In this document: positions 22,614-34,559 of the stretch, one piece after another | How the letters are laid out: each line of letters begins with the position of its first letter | Numbering within the stretch: position 1 is the stretch's first letter | Assembly: GCA_034509735.1 (NCBI GenBank) | Contig: JACGWO010000010.1 | Location: forward strand, 16,257,193-16,321,192 | Reading direction: 5' to 3' | DNA from: Sesamum alatum | Taxonomy: Eukaryota; Streptophyta; Magnoliopsida; Lamiales; Pedaliaceae | Length of the DNA: 64,000 nt | Program-made: the position numbers and the translations under genes | Notes under the pieces: generated by a model | Databases searched by the model: none | Seen by the model: only the letters and a program-made list of their open reading frames with translations | Told to the model about the DNA's origin: nothing

Positions 22614-24958
22614 TGTAACATCCACAATTTTGTATACATAATTGCATAATAGATTGGTAATTATTAAAGAAATCTAACTTGATTAATAAATAAATTATAG
22701 GTTGGAATTATTTGAATATATTAAAAGTGCAAAGGGCTAAATTGGAACTCTATAAAGTATTTGTGGCCAAATTGTATAGATTTAGAAGTTAAGGGATTAA
22801 ATTATAAATTTTACAAGAATTACAAAAAAAAAATAAAAAAGATGAAAATGTGGGGAAGGCGGCACGTGGCTGCACACCCCAAGCCACTAATACTTCATAC
22901 GAGAAGGGCAAGTGGTGCAAGGAAGCACCACAATTTATTTAAAAAAAATAATAAGAAAAAAACATTCACATCTTATAGCCAAACATACAAAAAAACACTT
23001 TATATAAATGTACACACACATATATATATATATACATATATATTGTTAGTGAAGGTTGAGTTTTTCTTCCAAAGAATAATGGGCCTCAACACACACATGT
23101 ATTCAATGTTTAGCCTCTACCGTTTGAAACAGGAAAGGAATTTTGATGTAAATTATTAAGTTATTTTTATAATTATATTATTTGATTAGTGCATTAATTA
23201 AATGTAATTTATACAATCAGGTTTAATGTTTAATCAAAAAATTTTATGAATTTGATTATTTATAAATTAGAGATTGATTAAATATCCCACTTGGTTTAAA
23301 AATGTTATAGTTGATTATTTAAATTAATTGATTTATTAGATTTAGTCATTGCTACAATTGATTTGATCAATTTCATCAGGTTTATTAACCAAACAGTTAA
23401 ATGTATATCCAAGTGTTCAATTAAATTGTTATAGCGATGAGAAAATGATGAAAACTTTATAAAAATATCATAAAATTATATTTGAGATATATTATGTTTT
23501 TAAAAAGAAATATGAGATTGTTTAGATAATTTGATCCAGGAATGTTATTAAGAATGATAGCTATAAGAATATGAGTAGTTTAATAAAAGAAATTCTTATG
23601 AGTTGATTGATAATTAGGTATATATATATATATATATCTTAAAAGACTAGAATGTTTAATTATTTAGAAGAAATGAGCCAAGATTTGAATTTTGATATAA
23701 AAATATTGATTGAAAAATGTACTAATATTATTTAATATTTTTTTAGGATTTACAATATTCTGGATAGATTGATTATACACATTATAACCTATTATGTGAC
23801 GGCGAAGATAAAGCAGAGGATTGTAAGATCCTTTTACTATCGTAATTATTTTGTTCTTTGAGGCAAGTATAGTTAATTGGATATATATATATATGTTTGT
23901 GTTTATACTTGATCGTTAATTGTTTGTTATTTGTCTGGATTACATTATTGTTCTGTGAACTTATCGTTATGTGTTTATCTGTGGTTTTGGTGTACGAAAG
24001 TCATATGAATGATTGTGTGATACTATATTTGATTGTTGAGTGAAATTTAATGATGAAGCTATTGAGCGGAATTGATTGTCGAATGAAATTGAATCATAAA
24101 ATTATTGATTGGAATTTTGTAAATTGAGACAAAGAGACGGCTTACCTAACCTGGGGGCATACTACAATGACTTATGATGATATGATTAATGACGAGTTGG
24201 GTGTTGTGTGATATTATTGAAGATGTGACATATCACACAAGCTATGTGTTGTGATGTGATTGGTGATGCGATATTATATGAGTTGTGTGTTGTGTGAATT
24301 AGAAAAAAAGAATGAAATATTATGATTGAGGTGGTGATAGTCGGCCAAGACTATTGAGTGATGCACTCCAGCTTGGATACGCAAGGCCCTAAGAAAATAA
24401 ACAATAACTTTGGGTATTATGTTGTGCATTGATATATGATTGTTAGTAGGACTATATGTTACTTCTTAAATTTATGGTGATTGCATGACTAATATATGTC
24501 GGTTGGTGTCATCGCATGAAATTTATTTTATTGCGTATATGTTTGTGTGTGTGTGTGTAATAATAGGTTGAGGCTATATATACTTATTGGTAGGCAACTC
24601 ATTCCTTGCCACATATTTTTCAGTGTATAAGTTTCAGCAATTAGCTGAATTGGATCTTAAGTCGTGCTGTCAATCTTATTAGGTGGGTCAACAGTGGCAT
24701 CTTGAGTTGGGAGCTTTAGCTACATAATTACATAGATACTAGATTTTAAGTGAATTTGTATTTTAAGTTTCTTGATGCTAAAAACTTTACTTTTCAAGTT
24801 ATTTAACGACATCCACCATTTCTTAAGACACACAATATAATGATAAAAATAGAATTTGACTCATTGATTTTTATGAAAGTTTCTTATAATGGGGTTTAAT
24901 TATGATGAATGTATTATAATTAGTGATATTAAAGCATAGTGCCGTAGCGGGTGCTACA
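22614..24958 (+). repeat. Gypsy1 3' LTR
   Basis: 2345 bp, tgtaacatcc to gggtgctaca, colinear with 16032-18893 except for the MITE and tandem-unit differences. TA-rich run at 23020-23042 and a gt run at 24545-24558. Divergence from the 5' LTR is visible throughout, so the insertion is older than Gypsy2. Confidence 0.9.
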
Positions 24959-25090
24959 GCTTTGTATCCCATGCATATCACATATATCTTAAAGTAAATC
25001 CAGATAGATACACTTATCTCTGTCAATGTTTTGTAGCATAGCCTTTTCGCCCATAAAATGCACCACAATGTAGAACACCTTGTCATATAT
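24959..25090 (-). pseudogene. MULE2 transposase N-terminal region, upstream half
   Basis: Minus-strand reading YDKVFYIVVHFMGEKA, then QNIDRDKCIYLDLL, a stop, and DICDMHGIQS, resembling the start of plant MULE transposases (HxGGxF, IDxD and an L..I....G helix). The end meets the Gypsy1 boundary, and the continuation SNLSLTYSMHGC lies in the matching frame at 16031. One in-frame TAA. No clear start codon is seen. Confidence 0.6.
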
Positions 25091-25914
25091 ACTTACATGA
25101 AGAACAAATGCAAAAACATAAACAAATTACACACCTCAAAATAATAAAAATACTAACATAAATAAAAAATGCTTCACAAAAATGCTAACAGAGGAATCAA
25201 AGACAAGAATGCTTCACAAAAAGAATAGCACTAAGCAACCTTAAAGCAATCATATGTTCGAACTCTAATAACATTGAAATATAGCATAAAATCGTATGAT
25301 TTTGTATGATTGATCACCTTCTAACACAGTCATCGAAAATCCCCAATTTTTGACCTAATAATACAAGTCATGTTTAGTTCTATCTTTTGTTCAAAAACTA
25401 AAATCACACACGAAGTAAGAGATAAAATAGCATATAAAATCCATATATACCTCATCTATCATTCATTGTTCCAAAAGACCCAAAAAAGAAAAAAAAATGC
25501 AGAAATCAAGTTCTTTGGAATGAATAGAGGAAAAAACACCATTTTTGTTGGGAAAAAAAAAAAAACAGTAACTTAACTTCATACATAACATTTATCATCT
25601 CCAGCAAAACATGATGACTTGGGTAAAGTATTCTTACCCGGTGCCTCCAAAACAGACGAAATGTGACTATCTCTACACAACCACACTTGCGAACCACCTT
25701 CAAATTCTAGAACAACAACTTTTTATCTTGGATTTGCAGACGAAAATGAGAGGAAATAAGAGAAAAATAGGGTGAGAAGACGACAAAAAAAAAAAGGATT
25801 TTCTACTTTGTTGTTTCTTCGTCTTCTCATATGACTGACGCAGGATATGGACAAAAAACGCACAAAGGGCCTTAAAGTCTTTTGACTTTCAAAGATATTT
25901 CTATTTATTTAAAT
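25091..25914 (-). other. Likely MULE2 5' region (leader and intron), AT-rich
   Basis: Non-coding DNA between the MULE2 coding start and its terminal repeat. On the minus strand a stretch near 25640-25740 reads like an exon ending at ggcaccgg|gtaagaat, a good plant splice donor, so a leader exon plus intron is possible. No protein similarity claimed. Confidence 0.35.
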
Positions 25915-26073
25915 TATTTTCTTTAATCTACTAAGGGTAATATGGACATTTCTTACCATCATCAATTCGTTACATAATTATTTTTTAATCCTAGGGGATA
26001 TTGGTAATTTTGAAATAGTAGGATGGTATTGATAATTATGGCAAATTATAGGGAGGATGGATGTAAATTACCC
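25915..26073 (-). repeat. MULE2 terminal inverted repeat (right end only)
   Basis: Minus-strand reading starts GGGTAATTTACATCCATCC and is AT-rich. The terminus resembles that of the MITE at 28125 (GGGTAAATTACATCTACC). The opposite end of MULE2 was lost when it was joined to Copia C2, so no target duplication can be checked. Confidence 0.5.
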
Positions 26074-26248
26074 TAAGAAATACAAAATGTGAAAAATTAA
26101 TTGAATGTATTATTTGCTCATTGATTTATTTTCAGCAACATAATTAGTCCAACCTTTATCTATATTAAGATTGTCATTAAGCAGGATTCTCTCCAATCAC
26201 AAGTTTCCGCAGCAGAGGATATATATCTCTTCTGCAAATTAAGAAAAA

Positions 26249-27752
26249 GGGAAATTGCACTTTTGGTCCCACAGGATATAGCATGTTGCACTTTTGGTCC
26301 CATTGTTTAGGGGCTCAACACTTTTGGTCCCTGTGGGACCAAAAGTGTTGCACTTTTAATCCCATCGCCTAACGGCTGTTAAAAATTAGACGAAAACCAG
26401 GCAAGTGTTCTCACTCGCCTGGTTAAATTGACGGAAGTGGTTTTCAAATCCACTCACATGCCGGAAAAATTGCAGTTTTGGTCCCACAAGATATAGTCTG
26501 TTGCACTTTTGGTCCCATTGTTTACAGGCTCAACACTTTTGGTCCCAAAGGAACCAAAAGTGTTGCACTTTTGATCCCATCGTCTAACGGCCATTAATGT
26601 TTTACTCCAAATTCAATGTTATGTTCTTCTAATTTATATATCTTCTTTTTTCAGGCAAGGAAAAGGACCATTTCAACTCCTATGTTGCAAAGTCAGGAGT
26701 TCATATCTGTAAGTATCTTTCCCTTTAACTGATTCATTTATCAAATGGTTAAAACTGACAGAGATTATTTGACATTGCAGGTTGGAAGTCAGCCCCCTAC
26801 ACAAGAAATGTAAAGTCAAGATATTAATGTTATGGAAGAACAGGTAATTTTTTAGTTTAAAATGTTGGATTTAATTGTTAATGTTAATGTTGGATTTAGT
26901 GGTTAATGTTAATGTTGGATTTAGAAAAAGGATGTTTTCTTTGTGTGCAGGAATCTCAACCCCTTAGGCACATTTTCTCAAAATGTTTGAACGTCAATAA
27001 AGCTTCGGGGAGTAAGAGTCAAGTGCCTTTTATAACAAAAAGAGGAAAAAGGTTTGTCATTCAGCTGCATTACACGCATCAAAGAAGAAGAAGCCGAACA
27101 CTTGAAATGTAATCGATTTTTTGGTATTGTTAAGTTTTTTGGGATGTAATCAAGTTTTTGGGATGTAATCAAATTTTTGGGCAAATTTGTAATTTTTTGG
27201 CAATTGCAAACATTGGCAATTCTTTTATGAAGTGCAATTGCATATATGTGCATAGTTGGAAAGGGGAAAACATGGCTCAATATGTATATTGCAAATAATT
27301 AATTTTTCCGTTTAATGCAATCAGTTCGTTTTTGCTTTTAATTGTGCAATATTTTTATTTTATTTTTTTGTAGTTATTTTAATTTTACAATTACATAATT
27401 TAACATTTTATTTATAATAATATCATTATAAAATTTCAGATTATAATGTATCAAATTTACATAATTTTAGTTAAATTAAGTTATTAAAATACATTTTATA
27501 TAGTGAGAATATTCAAATTGGGGTCAAAATTTGGAAAAATACCACCTTTATGAATTTTAGTGGTTTTAAACCATAAAAAACCACATTTGAGTTTCAAAGG
27601 TGGTTTTCCATCCATAAGTTAACACCTTTAACGACGATGGGACCAAAAGTGCAATACTTTTGGTTCCTGTGGGACCAAAAGTGTTGAACCTGTAAACAAT
27701 GGAACCAAAAGTGCAATAGCCATGTCTTGTGGACCAAAAGTGCAATTTTCCC
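26249..27752. mobile_element. MULE-like TIR element carrying a gene fragment (Pack-MULE-like)
   Basis: Ends are inverted repeats of about 130 bp based on gggaaattgcacttttggtc. The left TIR is followed by a second, partial direct copy (26464-26600). Flanking nine bases taagaaaaa / taaaaaaat match at 7 of 9, a weak target duplication in low-complexity DNA. The interior holds a spliced coding fragment (26655-27112) and an AT-rich tail. Confidence 0.75.
26655..27112 (+). pseudogene. Captured three-exon gene fragment
   Basis: Three exons with GT-AG boundaries, all phase 0: 26655-26708 (ARKRTISTPMLQSQEFIS), 26781-26843 (VGSQPPTQEM, stop, SQDINVMEEQ) and 26951-27112 (ESQPLRHIFS..., ending ...RRSRTLEM and TAA). 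The first acceptor follows cttcttttttcag; introns are 72 and 107 bp. One in-frame TAA in exon 2 breaks it. The composition (Q, S, R, K) is like a C-terminal tail, perhaps of a MULE-encoded protein, but I do not recognise the family. A tandem repeat of ttaatgttaatgttggattta lies in the second intron. Confidence 0.55.
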
Positions 27753-27924
27753 TAAAAAAATGTGAAAGTACAGCTAAGGATTCATTCAGATTGCTCAACA
27801 ATAACACATCAACAAAACTGACCAAATTATGTAACTACTTACGGTTTAGCAAATATTTTCCCCTTGCTTCGATGCCACAATATATGGCCACATTTAATAG
27901 CACTTCCCACGATTTCCAAAGTCA

Positions 27925-28694
27925 TCTATACTATTATAAAATGATTTTTTTTTTTGTCATACCAATGTTTGAAGGTCCTGATTTACCCTTTAATTCATTC
28001 TTTGTTTTAGAAAAAAAGGCCATAACAGTAATTCACTATCTTTTAATAACTCCACAATTATAATTTATATATTTTTCTCTTAATCCACTATTCACATTTT
28101 TCTCAACTGACTCTATATTTTTTTGGGTAAATTACATCTACCTCCTCTGAGGTTTGACATAATTACAAATACCCCCTCGTTGTTTGAAACATTAGAAATA
28201 CCTCCCTGAGGTTTGTAATTTTTAACCAAATGCCTGAAATTGACCATTTTTTCCTTGAATTTTTTATTAAAATTATAGAAAAATCGGCCAAGGCAAATTG
28301 CATTATTGCTCCTTTGTGTAAAAAACTTAAAAAACCCATCCCTGCACATTGTAGTCCAAAGTTTTTTTAAAAATTAAATAAAAATAATTCAGTGCATAAG
28401 GACATTTTGGTCAGTTCACCCATAAAAATTGATGGAAATAATTTATTTGTTAGACGGTCACAAACCTCAGGGGGGTATTTATAATTTTTCAAACAGCAAG
28501 GGGGTATTTGTAATTATGCTAAACCTCAGAGAAGGTAGATATAATTTACCCTATTTTTCTCCTCACCAACTTCTTTTTTTCTTATTTCTTCACATTACCA
28601 TTGTTTTTTTTTTTCACAAATTTCTTTTCTTTTTTATTTCACATCACATTTATTTTTTTATATGCTCGCGGGGACCGCGTGAAACGATGACTAG
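27925..28694 (+). mobile_element. Non-autonomous Helitron
   Basis: Starts TCTATACTATTATAAAATG and ends in a short hairpin (cgcgg gga ccgcg, 28667-28679) followed 11 bases later by CTAG, with A before and T after, matching Helitron insertion between A and T. No rep/helicase gene. A MITE (28125-28551) sits inside. Confidence 0.75.
28125..28551. mobile_element. MULE-type MITE nested in the Helitron
   Basis: 427 bp, TIRs of about 95 bp starting gggtaaattacatctacc. Nine-base flanks tattttttt / tatttttct (8 of 9). Internal sequence non-coding. Confidence 0.8.
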
Positions 28695-28788
28695 TGTATA
28701 TAAATGACATATTAAAAAGCAGGGTCGGGTGTTTTTTACTAAGGCAGGTCTTGAGTCCAAGCAGCCACCTAGTTGCCATCCAAATAAA

Positions 28789-30277
28789 GGGAAAAAAAGA
28801 ATTTAGTCCACTAACTTTGTTCTCGTTCAATTTTAGTTCACGAATTTTGATAATTTTCAATTTTATACACTATGTTGCAAAAATGCATCAATTTCATCCG
28901 ATTTAGGGTTTTGGAGCTAATTTCCGGTGAATGAATGGAAATTGCTGAAGTGTGACGTCCATAGAATTATATACATAATTGAGAGACTAATTGATAATTA
29001 TTAGGAAAATATAAATATAAATTATAAGTTATAGATCGAAATTTGAATATATTAAAACTTGAAAGGATTAAATTGGAGCTTTATTAAATATTTGTGGTTA
29101 AAATATATATAATTAAAAGTTGGGGATTAAATTATAATTTTAATAAATTATAAAAAAAATCTTATAAGACAACTTATAATTATGAAGAGTATAGTTATTA
29201 GTGGTGATAAGGTATAGTGTCGTAGGGAGTGTCACATGAAATGTCCGACAACTCAAACCATGTATGTGTCTATGTGGAATTTTTTAATGTCATGGCTTAA
29301 TTATATATATATATATATAATTATTATATAATATAAATTTTAAAAAAATTAATCCACTCCCGCTATCCCCTCCCCTCCCTTGGGGGCGGCGTCGCCCCTT
29401 CTATGGCGGATGAGGGCAGGGATTGGGAGGGGGGTTTAGTTTATTATATAATTAATAATTATTTTTTTCATAACCTATAACTATTTATAAAATAATAATT
29501 TTATTATAATTTTATGTATTATATAATATAAAAAGAAAATTTTATTTTTATAATCTATAAGTATTTATAAAATAATTATTTATAATTACCTATAGTTTTA
29601 TGTATTTTTATAAAATTAAATTTATGTATAATTTTATAATTAAAAAAATAATTATCTTTAATAAAATAAAATAAAATCATCTATAATTTATGTAATTTTA
29701 TGTATATAATCTATAAAATAATAATTTTATGTATGTTTTATAAAATAATAATTGATTTTTATAATCTTAAATTTTTATAACTATCTATAATTTTATGTGC
29801 TTATATGTTTTTCTTGTGTTGATAATATATTTAAGTTAATTTTTTTCTTTTTTTTTAAGCTAGTATATTGAGTTATGTATTTTATTCTAATTTATAATAT
29901 ATTTTAAAGTATGTAAGATTATTTATTATATGCATGCAAAGATGATGTGTCATGAAAGCTAGTATAAAATAATAATTCAACGCTTGTTTTTATGCAATTT
30001 AACCTTTTTTTTTATGTAAGTGCTTAAGTGGCAGAGAAGAGAAAAAAAAGTGTCCACTTCAAGTGTCAAGTCATTCTTTAGTGCCACATGAAAATAAAAA
30101 TCCCCAAATTTTGAAGCATGTGCAGTGCACATGCTATTTCCCGGCCAAGAAAAGCAAAATTCAGACGCCGGAGGTACTAATTGAAATATTTTTGCAACAT
30201 AGTATAAAATTGAAAACTATCAAAATTAGTGACTAAAATTGAACGAGAACAAAATTAGTGGACTAATTTTTTTTCCC
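28789..30277. mobile_element. TIR element of about 1.5 kb, AT-rich core
   Basis: Left gggaaaaaaagaatttagtc and right inverted gggaaaaaaaattagtccac begin TIRs of about 105 bp that include ttgttctcgttcaatttta. Flanking bases do not show a clear duplication. Its interior contains a shrunken chromovirus LTR, a short gc-rich patch (29355-29425) and long A/T runs. Confidence 0.65.
28951..29236 (+). repeat. Internally deleted chromovirus solo LTR (286 bp)
   Basis: Starts tgtgacgtcc..atacataattg and ends gtcgtagggagtgtcaca, matching both ends of the Gypsy LTRs but lacking about 2 kb between. Flanks tgaag / tgaaa (4 of 5) suggest a target duplication. Confidence 0.7.
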
Positions 30278-30819
30278 ATATTAATTATCATTCATGTGAG
30301 AATTGTTGGAAAATAAAAAATTGATAAATTAAAGTATAAATTCAATTAATAATTAAATCGTAACAAGTTATTGGATATGATTTGCAACACTTGAGAAACT
30401 TAACACAGGTGGATGATTGTTGATGTCGTCCAATCGTGTTTAGTCAGCCAAATATGTGTCAATCACTGAAGCGACGTATTGTTGGGTTGAAATGATGTGT
30501 CTATTATGATGAAATGGTATGCCTTTGGGTAGTAATGTGTCCATTCAGATAGAAAGGTGATTGTTTAATTTGAAAATCTTTACCTTTTACAAGCTTCCTT
30601 TTCAACTAGACATGCCTTTTCAACTGCATCTTTCCAACTTCTAGAAATAGACCCCTCTCACATTTCTGCTTCTAAGTCTTTCTCATGCCTTAGTGGCTTC
30701 TTGATTAGTCGATCAAGCCGACTGAGTGGTCATTTCAGTCTGCATCTCATCACTATTCACAGGACTTTTCCTAACCTGCATTTTCTCTAAGACGGATACC
30801 TTATTATTCTGTAAGATCT
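30278..30819. other. Unassigned, possible LTR start
   Basis: tgttggaaaataaaaaattg at 30304 looks like a Copia LTR start, but no partner copy or duplication was found. Confidence 0.25.
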
Positions 30820-30924
30820 AATACCTCTCGCTTCCTGCCAAGTCAGTAGGTTTTTCGAGAAAGACGCAGAAGCAGTAGTTGACCGTCTACTATCGGGGCA
30901 GCCAGCCCAGTCGGCATTGGTGAA
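30820..30924 (-). pseudogene. Copia RNase H fragment
   Basis: Minus-strand reading FTNADWAGCPDSRRSTT is the hallmark of Copia RNase H (F.DADWAGC.D.RRST). The following reading NLLTW fits the expected n.isW but then drifts out of frame. A relic of about 35 codons; the flanks give no clear pol reading. Confidence 0.8.
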
Positions 30925-31963
30925 TGCAAAGAAGGTGGGTCACGATTCCGGAGCAATGTTTAGTCAAGTCTAAGCCTTTCTTTGGTGAACGATCAGTTAT
31001 TCTTAGAGACATTTGAAACAAAAAGGAAAGTCCACGAAGAGTCAGACAACCCTTTTGCGTACCATTAGGAATTAGGCTTCTTGCCTGACTCTCTCTTGAA
31101 AGGTGGCTCTAGCCGTTGCTAGAAGGCGTATGGATTCTTACTTTGACCAGGAATGCAAACGATCACCGAGCAAGAAAGACGCTTTACCGTAACATAGAAA
31201 TAGAATAGATCGAGGTTTATTTATCCTGTTACCTGCTTGTCATGCTAGATTCCATCCCATGTTCTTTGACTGCTTATATACATAATTAGTTAACCCTTCC
31301 CCATTGGACTCTTAGCTCTTTAAGGAAGATCTTACTATACTCAATTACTCCCAACTGATACTCCTATCGTCAAATTGGTTTTTTGTTTATAGAGGAAGAG
31401 AATAAAGTATTCCAGCTCACCTCGTGCTTTCATCATTTCATTCAGTCTGTTTTAAAAGTATTTTAGAACATCTCAAAGTATTTGTAAAATTAGCATATTT
31501 TTGGTTAAGAGAGTTTCAAGATATATTTTTGTTCATTGTTTTCCAAGATTTGTACTGTTGTTATCTTGAGAATACGAGGTTCTTGTATTTTGGAAGACAA
31601 TTGCCATTGACACGGTAAGCACTAGCACCGAGACAATATTTCCTTAAAGATAAAAAATCTAAATCTTTTCCCCACCTTTTGTTAATAGACAACTATCGTA
31701 TTATCTTTTAACTTTTTACAACATAATCTGACCCAATCCAATTTTTATCCATTGGATATACATCAATAAAATTAATAAATTTTTATCCCATATTTTATTC
31801 GAGCGAATACAATCAATCATTTATTCCATATACAAATGTAAACAACCCATAAAATTTTAGTTTGAAATCAAAAACATGAGCTGGTCCAAAAATAAGTAAC
31901 CGACTGTTTGAACTGAAGAATATCCTTTTCAATGAACCCATACCAACGGAGCCTAAATAGAAT
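30925..31963. other. Unassigned; LTR-like 3' part possible
   Basis: Base composition is more even than the surroundings to about 31300. 31409-31620 has the look of a Copia LTR end, but neither a primer site nor a duplication was found. Confidence 0.25.
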
Positions 31964-31973
31964 AATAATAGAG

Positions 31974-32800
31974 GGGTGAATCTCATTCTTGTCCCATGTA
32001 TTAACTCCAACTCACTTTTGGTTCGTTCATTATAAAAATCTCAATTTTAGAACAATATATTTTAATTTATCTTAATTTTAGTCTCAATATCAGAAATTGA
32101 TGGAAAACGTTAACTTCCATTAAAATGAGGCACGTACTCTTACATGGTTCGTATTTTGGGAAATATATATATGTAATGACAGAAAAGGAGGGAGAAATTT
32201 CAAATTAGGAATCATACACGGTTTTTTCTCTTCCTTCCTCACCCAAATTCCGCTTCCATCTCTGAAAATATGGAGTCAACAAGTGATTCGATTTCTATCC
32301 AAAGATCTCTCATGTGTTATTATGGTAAGAAAGCATCTTTAACACGAATTCACATCATTTTTTTTTCTTTCAAATTTCAGCAAACATCAACAAATTTTTT
32401 GAAATAAAAAAGAGGAAAAACTTACGGTAATCGGGTTGGGGAAAATCAATGAACTTTGGATCTCAATGGCTCATTTTTCTCGCAACAATCTGCTGCTCTT
32501 TCACTTCTTTGATGGGAGATTCGAAAAAAAGAACTTGCAGGGTCTTTTGTAGAGCAAATGGTAGGAATTTGGGAAAGAAATTAGGGTTATAAATATGTGA
32601 ATTTTCTCCAAATAAGCAAGTTATACGAACCATGTAACGGGCACGTGCCTCATTTTAACGGAAGTTAACGTTTTCCGTCAATTTCTAACATTGGGACCAA
32701 AAGACAAATCGAAAGATATTGTCCAGAATTGAAATTTTTGTAATAATTAAGATCAAAATTGAACTGAGACTAATATATGGGACAAAAAATGAGATTACCC
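31974..32800. mobile_element. MULE-like TIR element (827 bp) with a small exon-like core
   Basis: TIRs of about 185 bp (gggtgaatctcattcttgtc against gggtaatctcattttttgtc). Ten-base flanks aataatagag / aataatcgag (31964-31973, 32801-32810) match at 9 of 10. The core has ATG at 32270 reading MESTSDSISIQRSLMCYYGK, then a gtaagaaa donor-like site. A serine-rich start leading to MC.YGK resembles the beginning of GRF zinc-finger proteins common near plant MULEs; this is tentative. Confidence 0.8.
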
Positions 32801-32810
32801 AATAATCGAG

Positions 32811-33503
32811 TTTCTCTATTTAAAATTTGGAGTACAGCCTGGTACATCAAGTTCAATTGTATGGTTGTAGTACATTATTTTTAATTTTATAAAATTTATG
32901 GTCGACCAATAAATAAATCAGGGGTGATCGCGGTGTGATTTTAGTTTTCTTAAAGCTATTTTCAAATTGAATTGTCATTGGCGATTTTATAAAATAATTT
33001 TTCAAATTGCCACTTTTGAAACCAAAACGAAAGGTATGATTTTGTGCGGTTCCAGACATTTGACGATTTTACCTTATAGCAAAAATAAGACGTTGAAACT
33101 AACAAAAAACTAATAAAATATAACAAGCTAACAAAACATAATCGGAATAACTAAAGTTAAATACACAATAATTTAATACATATAGCTAAATCTTTAAGTA
33201 ACAAAATATAACAAATTTCAGAATAATTAAAGTTTAATATACAATGGTTCAAGATACAATACAACTAAAAGTCTTTAAAAAACATTTTAAATGTCAACTG
33301 TAATGATATTTGATACATCAAATAATTTATAGTAGAAATTAAAAAGTTAATGTTAGCAATAAAATAAAAAATAAAAAAACACAAAAAATATATTATTAGT
33401 TATATAAGTTCAAACCTAATGAACATTTCTTTCAACTTAATCTTAATATTTGTTAAGGAGTGAAAGGAGAGAATAGAGAATAGGAGACAAGGAAATATAG
33501 AGA

Positions 33504-33534
<31 letters not shown>

Positions 33535-33935
33535 GAATATGAAGAAAATGAAAGAGAACGAAGAGGAATGTGGAAATTCACATGGACTTGATTCGTTATT
33601 AAAATCAAAATATATTTTTTTTATAAAATCCAAGTTTAAGTTTTATAAAAATGGGTTTTGCGATGTGTACATTTGATAATATATGTTTCTAAAAAATTAA
33701 TTAAATTTATCAAATTATTTTATATATATAATTTAAAAATATTAATTATATATTTAAGGGTGCGATTCGATTTTTGACGATTTTTTTTAGTTATAAAATA
33801 AAACCAAACCAAAAGTGCAGTGCGATTTTATTAAAAATTTAGAATTGCGATTTGAAAGATAAATCATTTTCGATTTGGTTTGATTGGAGCGGTTTGGACT
33901 GTTTTGAAATTTTTCTGATCACCCCTAAAATAAAT
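32811..33935. other. AT-rich spacer with a purine-rich (GA) tract
   Basis: No gene seen. A long ga-rich run at about 33464-33540. Elsewhere A/T runs only. Confidence 0.4.
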
Positions 33936-34545
33936 GAGTAAAATGTATATTAGCACCCGAGTTTTATCATTAATGTTACTTTGGTACCTAAGTAATTATA
34001 AATGACTCAATTAGTACGTGAGTTTTGTCATTTAATAACACTTTGGCACACGAGTAATTACAAATGACTTAATTAATACCCGAGTTTTTACCATTAATGT
34101 CACTTTGATACCCAATTCATTTTTTTAATAATTTTTTTATTATTTTTTTTAGATAATGATCATTTTACCCTTAAATAATAAATAATAAATATTCCAAAAA
34201 AACTGAATAAAATCTAATCATATTTTCTAACTTTCATTTTTTACATTTGAGTATTATGCTTGATAATAATATTTTATTAATTTATTTTTTTCTACTCACT
34301 TTATTTATTGTTATCTAAAAGTAAAATGGTTATTACATAAAAAAAGATAATAGAAAAATTACTAAAAAATCATGAATTGAGTATCAAAGCGACATTAATG
34401 ATAATACTCGGCTATTAATCAAGTTATTTGTATTTACTAGTATACAAAAGTGATATTAATATCAAAATTCAAGTACTAATTGAATCATTTATAATTATTG
34501 AAATACTAAAATAACATTAACAATAAAATTTGGGTATTATTACTC
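33936..34545. mobile_element. TIR element whose arms are tandem repeats
   Basis: Arms of about 190 bp (33936-34120 and 34365-34545) are inverted copies. Each arm consists of three degenerate units of about 62 bp based on cccgagttttatcattaatg..actttggtac. The central 240 bp is AT-rich and non-coding. Flanks are low-complexity ataaat, so a duplication is plausible but weak. Confidence 0.7.
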
Positions 34546-34559
34546 ATAAATAAATAAAT

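Larger units (their letters stand above)
16032..24958 (+). mobile_element. Ty3/gypsy chromovirus Gypsy1, gag-less and rearranged
   Basis: Two LTRs (16032-18893, 22614-24958) flank a 3.7-kb interior. The primer-binding site is perfect. Domain order is protease, reverse transcriptase, RNase H, integrase and a C-terminal chromodomain, the order of Ty3/gypsy chromoviruses (long LTRs suggest Tekay/Del, inference). Flanking five bases actct / gcttt differ by two transitions, so the target duplication is decayed. The first LTR base pairs read CA instead of TG. It lies inside the MULE2 transposase gene. Confidence 0.9.

Noticed and set aside
30600..31300. Possible inserted mitochondrial DNA
   Set aside because: Considered because plant mitochondria carry Copia relics and the composition is less AT-rich, but only the RNase H motif is recognisable; no mitochondrial gene was seen.
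33400..33633. Minus-strand frame with a run of F, S and L
   Set aside because: Reverse strand of a GA-rich tract; low complexity.
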